A stretch of DNA of 64,000 bases from Paenibacillus tianmuensis. GTDB lineage: Bacteria > Bacillota > Bacilli > Paenibacillales > NBRC-103111. Position numbers and translations under genes: made by a program. The DNA lies in assembly GCF_900100345.1 (NCBI RefSeq), contig NZ_FMTT01000010.1, forward strand, positions 62,001 through 126,000, given 5' to 3'. Positions 26,037 through 35,820 of this stretch are shown here, one piece after another (position 1 is the first letter of the stretch; every line of letters starts with the position of its first letter). A model generated the notes under the pieces. That model was not told where the DNA came from. It worked only from the letters and a program-made list of their open reading frames with translations, and did no database searches.

Positions 26037-26394
26037 ACAGCGCGAGGTATACGAATTCGGAGGAGTCGCGTAATATCATGCCATCTAACGAATACCACAA
26101 CGCAAAATAAGGAACGATGATGATTTTGCCTAACCACTTTCCCAGTATCTGTTGGCTATATTGGACAAAGGTTTGATCCGGGTATAGGAGGCTTAACTTC
26201 ACGGCGAGAAAAACAATGCATAGACCGACCACTCCACCGAATGCGGCAGATATCCAAGCATCCTGCTTGACCTCGATAATCGTTGGAGACAACGTAAACA
26301 GCATGCCTGAGCCGGTTACAAGACTGAACATCAGCCAAAGAGCTGCAGTCCGGATATTTTCATGTAAGAGCGCTCCTATCCAATAAATAAACAT
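26017..26394 (-). pseudogene. GerB-family spore germinant permease, N-terminal fragment
   Basis: About 120 residues of a protein family that is normally near 365 residues with ten or more membrane helices. Recognisable parts are SGMLFTLSPTIIEVKQDAW, then LLYPDQTFVQYSQQILG and a third hydrophobic segment. The start ATG at 26394 follows GGAGGA on the minus strand and lies 16 bp after the gerA-family stop, so both formed one operon (gerA-gerB, with gerC expected next). The gene is cut at about 26020, where the truncated intron begins, and gerC is gone. The receptor of this operon is therefore incomplete. Confidence 0.85.
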
Positions 26395-26410
26395 GCCGGT
26401 CCTCCAACGT

Positions 26411-28006
26411 CTACTTGGTTTTCCCGCGTTGCGGGCCGGGTTTTTGACCTTCCGGAATACGTTTTTTGTCCCTTCCTACAAAAAATGTCGGACGCCCAAC
26501 CATCGCCCATCGCGGCGCTCGTATGAGAATATCCTTTAAATTTCCGGGAATCTGAGGGGAAACCGGAGACATATAGGGTACGCCAAACGAACGAAGATTG
26601 ACTAAATGAATAAGCAGCGCAATCAATCCGAGGCCAATTCCGTAAAAACCGAGCGTGCCCCCCAAGATCAGGAGGGGAAACCGAAGGACGCGAAAAGCCA
26701 GTCCCAAATTATATCGTGGTAGAGCAAATGAGGCGATACCCGTAAAAGCGACAACAATTACAACAGGCGCCGAAACGATGCCGGCACGTACTGCTGATTC
26801 TCCAATGACCAGCGCCCCTACCATACTTACCGCTGAACCGACCGGTTTAGGTAAACGAATGCCGGCTTCCCGCAAAGCCTCGAACATCACTTCCATCAAG
26901 ATCGCTTCGACAACAGCCGGAAAAGGAACACCTTCGCGGGCTGCCGCGATACTTAGCAATAATTCCGTTGGAATTAACTGCGGATGGAACGTCGTAGATG
27001 CAACATACAGGGAAGGAAGCAGAAAAGAAGCGCAGAGCAATATGAATCGCAACCATCGAATGGATGTTGTATAGATGAAATGCTCGTAATAATCCTCCGC
27101 TGCCTGGATGACCGACCAAAACGTCATGGGAACGATGAGCACAAATGGAGAACCGTCAACAATAATGGCGATCTTGCCTTCCAGCAAGTTCGCGAGCACA
27201 ACGTCCGGACGTTCCGTGTTTTGCACGGTCGGAAACACGGAAAACGGAGCGTCTTCGATAAATTCTTCAATATATTCCGAATCCAGCACGGCATCGATCT
27301 GAATGCGGCTAACCCTCTTTCGAACTTCTTCCAAAATGGAGTCTTGCGCGATACCTTCAATGTAGGCAAGGGCCACATCCGTCCGCGATACTTCGCCAAG
27401 GGTTACCGATTCGATTTTTAACCTGGAACTCCGCACCTTTCGGCGCAGCAAACTCGTATTCGTTCGCAGCGATTCCGTAAACCCCTCCCGGGGGCCGCGT
27501 ACCACGGATTCGGTTTCCGGTTCTGTAATTTGCCGTTTTTCAAAGCCTTGGAGATCGGCGAGTAAAACTTGGTTCTCCCCCGCAGCAAAAATGGCGACGT
27601 GACCATTTAAGACCTCTTGTACGGCTTCCCATACAAAGCTTGTCAGTTTGGTTTGCCGAGTAGCGATAGCTTGATTGTGGATGAATTCTTCGAACGATTC
27701 CAGTTGATTCAACTCTTGTGGCAATCCTTCGATCAATAGCGGCTTAAGAACGTTTTCTTCAAGCTTGACCGTATCAACCATTCCATCGATATAGATCAAT
27801 AGTGCTTTCATTTGCCCTTGAAGTTGAATGGGCCGGTATGTAACATCCGAACAATTTCGAAACCGTTCTTTCATGGCTTGCCTATTTTGATCTAAATTTC
27901 CTACGAATTGTTGAGTCTGAAGGTCCTGGTTTTCTTGCAGCAGCACTTCTCCTTCAGTCTGTTTTTTATGTGCTGACTTCAATAATCGGTTTAGGATACG
28001 GATCAT
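26411..28006 (-). CDS. GerA-family spore germination receptor subunit
   Basis: A full-length 531-residue GerA-type protein. It has a hydrophilic N-terminal half (for example the YIEGIAQDSILEEVRKRV region), then several membrane helices with conserved PTELLLSIAAAREGVPFP and VGALVIGESAVRAGIVSAP, and a basic C-terminal tail. In the spore inner membrane the A subunit works with B and C subunits to sense germinants. ATG 28006 follows CGGAGG on the minus strand. The partner B gene is truncated and the C gene is lost, so this subunit is an orphan here. The organism must be a spore former. Expression is expected in the forespore, but I could not identify a sigma-G promoter with confidence. Confidence 0.93.
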   Translation of the reverse strand: MIRILNRLLKSAHKKQTEGEVLLQENQDLQTQQFVGNLDQNRQAMKERFRNCSDVTYRPIQLQGQMKALLIYIDGMVDTVKLEENVLKPLLIEGLPQELNQLESFEEFIHNQAIATRQTKLTSFVWEAVQEVLNGHVAIFAAGENQVLLADLQGFEKRQITEPETESVVRGPREGFTESLRTNTSLLRRKVRSSRLKIESVTLGEVSRTDVALAYIEGIAQDSILEEVRKRVSRIQIDAVLDSEYIEEFIEDAPFSVFPTVQNTERPDVVLANLLEGKIAIIVDGSPFVLIVPMTFWSVIQAAEDYYEHFIYTTSIRWLRFILLCASFLLPSLYVASTTFHPQLIPTELLLSIAAAREGVPFPAVVEAILMEVMFEALREAGIRLPKPVGSAVSMVGALVIGESAVRAGIVSAPVVIVVAFTGIASFALPRYNLGLAFRVLRFPLLILGGTLGFYGIGLGLIALLIHLVNLRSFGVPYMSPVSPQIPGNLKDILIRAPRWAMVGRPTFFVGRDKKRIPEGQKPGPQRGKTK

Positions 28007-28124
28007 GAGGAAGCCTCCGAATCGGGAGTTTATACAAAATTATTCCCAATTCAGGGGTATTCATGCAAAAGGAATCATGCGAAGCGGCTCGGGCATTCAT
28101 TGTCGCTTTTTCGCGAAACGGGCG

Positions 28125-28153
28125 TTGTTATTTCCTCAGAAAAGTGATATGAT
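28125..28153 (+). promoter_or_regulatory. Promoter of the right NRPS-PKS cluster
   Basis: TTGTTA (28125-28130) and TATGAT (28148-28153) are separated by 17 bases, a good sigma-A-type promoter, in an AT-rich 257-bp gap between the divergent gerA-family gene and the first gene of the right cluster. The predicted start is near 28160, giving a leader of about 100 bases. No riboswitch-like fold was evident to me in the leader. Confidence 0.6.
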
Positions 28154-28263
28154 TATAAAAGTTAATTACTGGAATATAAATTATTTTTAAGTAAATTTAT
28201 CAATCTATTCTATTAGAGATAAATCCTTCATTCATCCGAGGAGGTTGGTCCGGTGAATCCGAC

Positions 28264-28941
28264 ATGAGTCCGACATATTTCATGGAACAGCTCAGAGTCC
28301 GTTTTATGAACTTCGTGAATTACATATACTTTGTCGTGGATAAGAAAACAAGAGATATAGCCATTATTGACCCGTCCTGGAACTTATCCGAAGTAGAATC
28401 TTGCCTTCAACGATTGAATGGCCAGCTTAAAGCAATATGGCTAACTCACTCCCATTTTGATCACATCAACTTAGTGAACCCCCTTCTGGAGCGATACAAC
28501 CCGCAAGTCTTCATGTCCAAGGAAGAGATCGATTACTACAACTTCAGATGCCGCAATTTACATCCTATTCAAGGCGACGACTCCATCCAGCTTGGCGAAA
28601 CAGAAATCATCACTCTATCGACTCCCGGACATACCGCGGGAAGCTGCTGCTATCTTTTGTCGGATCATTTATTTAGCGGAGATACCTTATTCATTGAAGG
28701 CTGTGGCTTCTGTGATCCGAATGGAGGCGATCCCGAGAAGCTATATGACAGCCTGCAAAAAATAAAACGGGAGCTTGAAGCTTACGTTAAAATTTACCCT
28801 GCTCATGCCTTCGAACAAGCGCCCGGGCTTTCGTTCGGTCACGTTTTGAAGCAAAATATATATTATCAAATTGCGGATAAGGAGCTTTTTGTTACCTTCC
28901 GGATGCGCCCGAATCAAACGGGGTTATTTGACTTTAAATAA
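28264..28941 (+). CDS. pksB: PksB/BaeB-like metallo-beta-lactamase-fold hydrolase
   Basis: A 225-residue zinc hydrolase of the glyoxalase II type with THSHFDH, GHTAGS and GDTLF. Length and sequence fit Bacillus PksB/BaeB, encoded beside trans-AT PKS genes and thought to hydrolyse thioesters, perhaps clearing stalled acyl-carrier intermediates. It is the first gene of the right cluster and lies 51 bp before the starter NRPS gene. The GGAGG at about 28240-28245 is rather far (18 bases) from ATG 28264. ATG 28282 is an alternative, and a five-codon frame GTG 28253-TGA 28267 overlaps the first ATG. Confidence 0.85.
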   Translation: MSPTYFMEQLRVRFMNFVNYIYFVVDKKTRDIAIIDPSWNLSEVESCLQRLNGQLKAIWLTHSHFDHINLVNPLLERYNPQVFMSKEEIDYYNFRCRNLHPIQGDDSIQLGETEIITLSTPGHTAGSCCYLLSDHLFSGDTLFIEGCGFCDPNGGDPEKLYDSLQKIKRELEAYVKIYPAHAFEQAPGLSFGHVLKQNIYYQIADKELFVTFRMRPNQTGLFDFK

Positions 28942-28992
28942 TTTTATTTTGAAAGGGTTTTCAAAGAGGCGTAAATTTGGAAAAAGCGAGGG

Positions 28993-31900
28993 ATGATTGT
29001 GAATTTACAAGCAAACCTAAAAGGGAGTCTTACGCTGAAAGACATGTTAGCCGAGTTGCAGGACACCAGGGATCAGGGAGTGACTTTGGTAAACGGCGAG
29101 CATGACGACGCTTTTATATCCTACGCGGAGCTGTATGATCAATCGCTGCGTGCCTTGGCTTTTTTGCAAGCAAGAGGGATAAAACCGGGGACGGAGGCGA
29201 TCTTCCAGCTAGCCGATATCCGGGAATTTGTGACGATGTGCTGGGCCTGCTTCTTGGGAGGTATTGTGCCGGTTGTTGTTAGCGTTGCGGCTAACTATGA
29301 GCAGAGAATGCAATTGATGCGAATCTGGAGTCAGCTCGATCATCCAGTCTTATTTACCAATCGCGTCACGGGGAATAAGATCCACGATTTTTTCGAAAAG
29401 AATGCCGCCGAAGAAATCGCGCGGGAAATTCGCTTGCAGACGGTTGATGTCGAAGATATCGATCATTCGACCTCAGGTCAGTCTGCGATCTATGACTCGA
29501 AGCCGGAAGATACGGTATTGCTCATGTTTTCATCAGGTTCCACGGGCGACCCTAAGGCTGTTATTCTTACGCAAGCCAATTTAATGATTAATATGCGTTC
29601 CGTGAACGAAAGATGGAGGTTTGATGCCGATAACGATTGCTTATTGAATTGGATGCCTCTTACCCATGTGGTGGGCCTCCTTCTTCACCATCTCATGGCA
29701 GCCTATGCACAGGTGAAGCAGATTCTTATGCCGCCTTCGTTATTCGCTTCCGATCCGCTCTCGGTCTTGAAAAAAGCGGATCAGTATAAGGCCAGCTTTA
29801 TTTTCTTGCCGAATTTTGCAATGAACGTTCTTAACGAAGCGATGGCGGACAAGCCGTTTGAAGGCGCTCTGGATTTATCAAGCGTCAAGATCATTGTCAA
29901 TGCCGCCGAACCCATTTCAATCGACGTATGCAATCGATTTCTGGATCATTTCGCAGGGTATAACCTGGCAAGAAATACGATTGTCCCCTTGTTCGGCATG
30001 ACCGAGTCTACAACGGGCATAACGATCTCCGAAGTCGGACAAGAGATGAAGACCGTATATATCGACCGCCGGCGTATTGAAGTAGGCAGCGAGGTGATTC
30101 TGCTGGACCCTGCCGATCCACATGCAACCGGATTTGTGGAATTGGGCACGACGATTTCTTGCTGCACGCTTAGAATAGGGGATGAAAACCATCATCCGCT
30201 GGAGGAAGGCAAGGTGGGTTATGTCCAGATTGCCGGAGAATCGCTGACCCAGGGCTACTATAAAAATGAAGAGGCTACGCGCGCGGCCATTTCGCAGGAC
30301 GGATGGCTGACGACAGGCGACCTCGGTTTCCTGCACAACGGCAGTCTGGTCATAACGGGAAGAGTGAAGGATGTCATTTTTGTAAACGGCCGCAATTATT
30401 ATCCGTATGATATTGAAAGAATTGCGGAAACGGCGGCAGGCGTGGAAGGAAGAAAAATCCTTGCTTGCGGAGTTAAATATGATGGCAACAAAAAGGAAGG
30501 CGTAGGCATTTTTGTTCATTACGAGGACGAGATCAGCGGTTTTATCGATATCATCAAAAATATCAGGAGAACCGTAAGCGAAAAGATGGGATTGGAAGTT
30601 TACGATGTTGTGCCGATTAGGACCATCCCAAGAAATGGGCCGGGGAAGATCAACCGGCATAAATTAGGACGAATGTACAACGAAGGCGAGTTTGCAGATG
30701 AGCTTCATCAGATCACGCTTGCTTTCATGCGACAGCACATGGAATTGGAAAGACCTGCAAGCGACTTGGAGAGCGATACGGAAAAACGCCTCTTGCGTAT
30801 ATGGCAGGATACGATTCATTCCAAGGCCATCGACGTGACGGCTAATTATTTCGAATACGAGTTTAATTCGCTTCAAATGATGAAGATATCCGGAAAGATT
30901 AAGTCTGAATTCAAAGTACATATGGAACTGGGGACCCTCTTTGAATGCCGCACGATCAGGGATTTGGCAAGCGTGATTGATCAACAGACCGGTCTTGAAG
31001 AAGAGAACGTCTACCCCAGCGTGCAGGCGGATACGGCGAACAAGCATGAAAAATTTCCGCTTACGGATGTACAGATGGCGTACTTATTGGGACGTAACGA
31101 AGGGTATGAATTGGGCGGCATCGCTACACACGCATACATTGAATTGAAGACATCGATGGATATCCCCAGACTGAACCGGGCGCTTCATAAATTGATCCGG
31201 AAGCATGCCATGATGCGGGCGGTTTTTGCAGACAACCAGCAGCAAATACTTGAGCAGGTGCCGGAATATGTGATCGAAGTGGAAGACTTGAGTCACAGGA
31301 AGGCAGATGAAATTCAGGAAAGGCTGTTGGCCGAGCGGGACAGAATGTCGCATCATGTATTTTCACCGGAGCAATGGCCGCTCTTCGAATTTAAAGCTCT
31401 TAAATATAGTCCTGACAGCCATTATTTATGCATTGGCCTTGATATGTTAATTATTGATGCCGCCAGCTTTGAGAATATCGCTAACGACTTGGTACAGTTT
31501 TATCACAACGAGGAGCTGGAAGCGAAAGAAAGCGCATTTTCTTTTAGAGATTATGTGTTGGCCTATAGAGAGCTGAAAAAGTCGGAAATGTACGAGAATG
31601 ACAAGAAGTATTGGCTGGGGAAATTAAGCGACTTTCCTGCTGCCCCCAACTTACCTGCCAAAGCCGATTTATTTGAAATTAAAAAGCCCTGTTTCAAGAG
31701 GGTGCAAAGGCTGATTGAACCCGGAAGCTGGGAACGCATTAAAAAAGAAGCGCAAGCTCATCAAGTGACTCCGTCTTCGGTGCTATGTACGATCTTCCTA
31801 GAGGTGCTGGCCGTCTGGAGCAATCAGCCTCGATTAGCCATTAGTCTGACGCATGTGAACCGGTTTCCATTCCATGAAGAAGTGGATGCTCTGCTTGGAG

Positions 31901-34900
31901 ATTTTACCTCTGTCATTCCGGTCGATGCCGATTTGCGCCGGGCAGACGGATTCTGGAACCGCGTGAAGACGATTCAGGACACGATTATGGCGGGGCTTGA
32001 GCATAGACATTATGACGGTGTCGAATTCATCCGGGAATTGGCTAAGTTCAATCATTACGGCAATAAGGCGGTTCTCCCCGTTGTCTTTACAAGTCTGTTG
32101 ACCAATGAAATATGGGGCAAATGGAATCAAATTGGCGATATTCATTACATGATTGGCCAAACCTCGCAGGTGTATCTGGATTACCAGGTGTCGCAGATGG
32201 ACGGGCAGCTGCTCCTGAACTGGGATTATGTCTCCAACGTTCTGGATGACGAAATGGTACAGGATATGTTTCACCAGTATATCGACATGCTCTTGTCCAT
32301 CGGAAGCCCGGCCGGTATAGATCGCTCCGGACTGACGGCGCTCACGGCCAGAGAACGGCCGATCATCGAGCAATACAACAGGACGGAGGAGGAAATCAAA
32401 CCGGCCTTGCTGCATCAGCTGTTCGAGAGACAGGTTGAGAAAAGCGCCGATCATATTGCCATTATTGAAGGTACTTATCGAATGACGTACCGGGAGCTGA
32501 ATGAAAGGGCCAATCGAGTGGCAAGAAAGCTTGTCGAGCTTGGGGTAAAAAGCGAGGATTCGATCGGCGTCTATGCGGAAAGACGAAAAGAATCCATCGT
32601 CAACATCATGGGAATTCTTAAAGCGGGCGGCGTTTATGTTCCTATTGATCCTCAATACCCTCGGGCACGAATGGACTATATTTTGGAGCATAGCAACTGC
32701 AAGTTCATGCTTGAGCCCGATTTTTATAGCCAGCATGGGCTGGAAAGCTATTCCGGAGAAAATCTGGAAACCGGGGTTTCCTTAGAACAATTGGCTTACG
32801 TCATCTATACGTCGGGAAGTACAGGAACACCCAAAGGGGTCATGGTGACTCATCGCGCGGTTGTCAACACCATTCTGGATATCAACCGCAAATTCAAGGT
32901 CAACGAACAGGACAGAATTCTGGGAATTTCCTCCTTGTGCTTTGATCTGTCCGTTTACGACATTTTCGGAGCGCTGTTCTCCGGGGCGGCGTTGGTGCAG
33001 ATTCCGGATCATCGGGATACTCCGCACTTACTTGAGGTCATCCGGCGGGAAAAAGTAACCATATGGAATTCCGTTCCCGCAATTATGGATATGTTGATTC
33101 AGCATAAGCAGGACATCTCCTCTGAAGAACAAGAGATCGGCATTCCAACAACTCAGCGTAAAGAAGTAAAATATTTCTGGTCGCCGGTTGTCGTATGGGA
33201 TGAAGAACATCATATCGACGATGATGTCCAAGTGGACCCGGAGCTGTTGACTCTATTCCCCGGATTTTATTTCTTTATGCAAAAGGGGCGCTTCCCGGAG
33301 GAAATCTGCGATCGCTTTACGGACATTCCCAAGGAGAAGCTGACGGCATTTGTACAAGAGTTAATTCAAAGCGGAGTGCTCGTCACCTCGATGAATCGCC
33401 CACATGACGTATTCAAGGCTCAGGAGAAGCTGTTTGACAATCCTTATGATGAGGACATCAGGTATAATCCCGAATCGTATGAGAGGTTTAAGAAAGAGCA
33501 ATTGAATCGAAGGTTTGCCGGAGCGGCAGGCGAAACCGTCTATTTAGAAGCGGGTTATCCGCTTTCGGACGCATGGGAGAACAGGTCGACTCACCGGAGA
33601 TTTAACGAGAAGGAAATCATCCCATTCGCTTATCTTTCGCAGTTTTTGTCAGTCTTCAAGCAAAGGAAGAGCGGCGGCCAGATCAAATACTATTATCCTT
33701 CTGCAGGCGGGTTATACCCGATTGATGTATTTCTCTACGTAAAGAAGAACAGGGTAGAGCATCTTAAGCAGGGGATTTACTACTATAGTCCTGTAGATCA
33801 TAGTCTTCGCATGGTAAATGAACACTGCACGATCCCGAATGACGCGCACGCTTATATCAATAGGGGAATTTTCAACTCTTCCGCCGTCTCCGTCTACTTG
33901 GTCTATAATGCGGAAGCCAATATGCCCCAATATGGGGGCTCCGGTTATTTGTATGCTTGCCTTGATACGGGAATCATGGTGGGCGCCATGGTACATGCTG
34001 CAGAAAAGCTGAACCTTGGCACCTGCTCGATCGGGGATATGAATTTTGACAGCATTAAGGATTACTTTAAGCTTGGCCCCAATCAGCTGTTCATCCATGC
34101 CGTTGAAATGGGCTTGAAAGAGCATGTCGATGTCAAGCGGCCCGAATATGCGGCGGGAGAGACCGTGCGAGAAACGGCGGCGGCTGTAACGGCAGCAAGC
34201 GGGAATCGGCACAAGGAGCGACTGAGCCTGCGTCTGGTGCTGCTCAGCGGCGATTGGATTCCGCTCCGTCTTCCCCAAAACATAAAGCATCACTTTGCCG
34301 GTGCTGAGGTGATTAGTTTAGGCGGTGCGACGGAAGCATCCATCTGGTCGATCTATTATCCCATTGCTTATGAAGACCCGAAGTGGAAAAGCATTCCTTA
34401 CGGGAAACCGCTGGCGAACCAGAAATTTTATGTGCTGGATCAGAAGGGGAACCCGTGCCATCTTGGCGTTACCGGCGAGCTGTACATCGGGGGTGTCGGA
34501 CTGGCTAAAGGTTATAGGAACGACCCGGAGAAAACCGGCAAAGCCTTTATCACCCATCCCGTGCTTGGAAGCCTGTATCGAACAGGCGACTATGGAAGAA
34601 TGAAGGAAGACGGGCTGATCGAGTTTCTGGGGAGAATGGATCATCAGGTGAAGATTCGCGGGCATCGAATCGAGCTTGGGGAAATCGAACATGGTCTGTT
34701 GAAGCATCCGGTGGTCAAAGGTGCGGCTGTCGTTGATGTTACGGAAACTGACGGGAAAACCTATTTGTGCGCTTATATCGTGTCGGATCAACAAATGATT
34801 GCCGGCGAATTAAAGGAGCATATATTAAAAGAGCTGCCCGACTATATGCTGCCGGCCTATTTCATTCAAGTCAGCGCGATCCCTTTGACCTCCAACGGCA

Positions 34901-35793
34901 AGGTGGATAAAAAATCTCTGCCCAAGCCGGATGTGAGCCAAACTAGTCATCGGGATCATGTGAAGCCGAGAAATGAATTGGAACAACAGCTGTTCGATTT
35001 GTGGAAGGCTGTGCTGAACAGGGACGATTTCGGAGTAAATGATAATTTCTTCGAAGCAGGCGGTGATTCCATGCAGCTGTCCCACGTTTATTCCAAGCTC
35101 AATGAACTATATCCCAAGCTGCTGAAAGTCACAGATTTGTTTGCTCATACGTCCATATCGGCTGCAACTGAATTTCTGAATAAAAAGCTCGCGCTGAGGA
35201 AGAAAGTGGAGATCGGCGCGGTCACATTTCCTCCGGATTATTACGCCGATCCGGGAAATGCGGCAGAAAGCGCGCCTGCGTTCCTGTTTACTTTGGAACC
35301 CATGATGACGAAGCGGCTGAAAGGGATAGCGGCAACCCGACATCTGTCTCTGGATGAATTGCTGGCCGCTTTGTATATGTACGTTATTCATCAGGTTACC
35401 GGGGAGAACAGGGTAACTATTCAAGCCGTGCTGGATCGTAGAAATACCGCATGTTCCGTGAAAGTGGACTTTAACCGGCTTGCCCGTTTCGATGACTTGC
35501 TCCGCAGCCTCCAGGAGAGAAGTCATGGGGATCACTATGATATCCGCGACATTCGTTCTGTGAATATGACGAAGGAGCAGACATCCGTCGTGCCTGCATT
35601 TGTAAAGAAAGGTTTGTGCGCGAGTTCAATCGAGCTTCACGGATTTTACGATTTGATATTGGAGATGGAAGAGGACGAGGGTCAGCTCAATTTTACTTGC
35701 GAATACAATGGAACGAAGCTGAGAGCCGATAAAGCCAAAGCTTTGATTCAGGATTATGTCAGGACAGTCAGAGCCTATATGGAAAATAACTAA
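28993..35793 (+). CDS. Starter NRPS: acyl ligase-CP-Cy-A(Cys)/oxidase-PCP-half C domain
   Basis: A 2266-residue protein that likely starts the right pathway. Order: an acyl-AMP ligase (1-575; SSGSTGDPKAV, GKINRHKL); a carrier (Ser626); a heterocyclisation domain (690-1115) with D817xxxxD822xxS825 in place of HHxxxDG and PVVFTS; an adenylation domain split by an SagB/nitroreductase-type FMN oxidase (YPSAGGLYP at 1568-1576); a PCP (Ser2026); and about 190 C-terminal residues resembling the second lobe of a C domain. The A-domain residues read D, L, Y, N, L, S, L, I, W, the cysteine code. Together these predict coupling of the starter acyl group to Cys, cyclisation to thiazoline and oxidation to thiazole. 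The oxidase lies between motifs A4 (FDLS, 1317) and A5 (GGATEAS, 1777). GTG 28999 has better ribosome-site spacing than ATG 28993; either start is possible. Confidence 0.9.
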   Translation: MIVNLQANLKGSLTLKDMLAELQDTRDQGVTLVNGEHDDAFISYAELYDQSLRALAFLQARGIKPGTEAIFQLADIREFVTMCWACFLGGIVPVVVSVAANYEQRMQLMRIWSQLDHPVLFTNRVTGNKIHDFFEKNAAEEIAREIRLQTVDVEDIDHSTSGQSAIYDSKPEDTVLLMFSSGSTGDPKAVILTQANLMINMRSVNERWRFDADNDCLLNWMPLTHVVGLLLHHLMAAYAQVKQILMPPSLFASDPLSVLKKADQYKASFIFLPNFAMNVLNEAMADKPFEGALDLSSVKIIVNAAEPISIDVCNRFLDHFAGYNLARNTIVPLFGMTESTTGITISEVGQEMKTVYIDRRRIEVGSEVILLDPADPHATGFVELGTTISCCTLRIGDENHHPLEEGKVGYVQIAGESLTQGYYKNEEATRAAISQDGWLTTGDLGFLHNGSLVITGRVKDVIFVNGRNYYPYDIERIAETAAGVEGRKILACGVKYDGNKKEGVGIFVHYEDEISGFIDIIKNIRRTVSEKMGLEVYDVVPIRTIPRNGPGKINRHKLGRMYNEGEFADELHQITLAFMRQHMELERPASDLESDTEKRLLRIWQDTIHSKAIDVTANYFEYEFNSLQMMKISGKIKSEFKVHMELGTLFECRTIRDLASVIDQQTGLEEENVYPSVQADTANKHEKFPLTDVQMAYLLGRNEGYELGGIATHAYIELKTSMDIPRLNRALHKLIRKHAMMRAVFADNQQQILEQVPEYVIEVEDLSHRKADEIQERLLAERDRMSHHVFSPEQWPLFEFKALKYSPDSHYLCIGLDMLIIDAASFENIANDLVQFYHNEELEAKESAFSFRDYVLAYRELKKSEMYENDKKYWLGKLSDFPAAPNLPAKADLFEIKKPCFKRVQRLIEPGSWERIKKEAQAHQVTPSSVLCTIFLEVLAVWSNQPRLAISLTHVNRFPFHEEVDALLGDFTSVIPVDADLRRADGFWNRVKTIQDTIMAGLEHRHYDGVEFIRELAKFNHYGNKAVLPVVFTSLLTNEIWGKWNQIGDIHYMIGQTSQVYLDYQVSQMDGQLLLNWDYVSNVLDDEMVQDMFHQYIDMLLSIGSPAGIDRSGLTALTARERPIIEQYNRTEEEIKPALLHQLFERQVEKSADHIAIIEGTYRMTYRELNERANRVARKLVELGVKSEDSIGVYAERRKESIVNIMGILKAGGVYVPIDPQYPRARMDYILEHSNCKFMLEPDFYSQHGLESYSGENLETGVSLEQLAYVIYTSGSTGTPKGVMVTHRAVVNTILDINRKFKVNEQDRILGISSLCFDLSVYDIFGALFSGAALVQIPDHRDTPHLLEVIRREKVTIWNSVPAIMDMLIQHKQDISSEEQEIGIPTTQRKEVKYFWSPVVVWDEEHHIDDDVQVDPELLTLFPGFYFFMQKGRFPEEICDRFTDIPKEKLTAFVQELIQSGVLVTSMNRPHDVFKAQEKLFDNPYDEDIRYNPESYERFKKEQLNRRFAGAAGETVYLEAGYPLSDAWENRSTHRRFNEKEIIPFAYLSQFLSVFKQRKSGGQIKYYYPSAGGLYPIDVFLYVKKNRVEHLKQGIYYYSPVDHSLRMVNEHCTIPNDAHAYINRGIFNSSAVSVYLVYNAEANMPQYGGSGYLYACLDTGIMVGAMVHAAEKLNLGTCSIGDMNFDSIKDYFKLGPNQLFIHAVEMGLKEHVDVKRPEYAAGETVRETAAAVTAASGNRHKERLSLRLVLLSGDWIPLRLPQNIKHHFAGAEVISLGGATEASIWSIYYPIAYEDPKWKSIPYGKPLANQKFYVLDQKGNPCHLGVTGELYIGGVGLAKGYRNDPEKTGKAFITHPVLGSLYRTGDYGRMKEDGLIEFLGRMDHQVKIRGHRIELGEIEHGLLKHPVVKGAAVVDVTETDGKTYLCAYIVSDQQMIAGELKEHILKELPDYMLPAYFIQVSAIPLTSNGKVDKKSLPKPDVSQTSHRDHVKPRNELEQQLFDLWKAVLNRDDFGVNDNFFEAGGDSMQLSHVYSKLNELYPKLLKVTDLFAHTSISAATEFLNKKLALRKKVEIGAVTFPPDYYADPGNAAESAPAFLFTLEPMMTKRLKGIAATRHLSLDELLAALYMYVIHQVTGENRVTIQAVLDRRNTACSVKVDFNRLARFDDLLRSLQERSHGDHYDIRDIRSVNMTKEQTSVVPAFVKKGLCASSIELHGFYDLILEMEEDEGQLNFTCEYNGTKLRADKAKALIQDYVRTVRAYMENN

Positions 35794-35820
35794 CTATAAC
35801 GTTCATGGAGGTTGACGAGA

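Noticed and set aside
28253-28267. Five-codon leader peptide overlapping the start of the hydrolase gene.
   Set aside because: It is too short and has no attenuator-like structure. The overlap may be chance.
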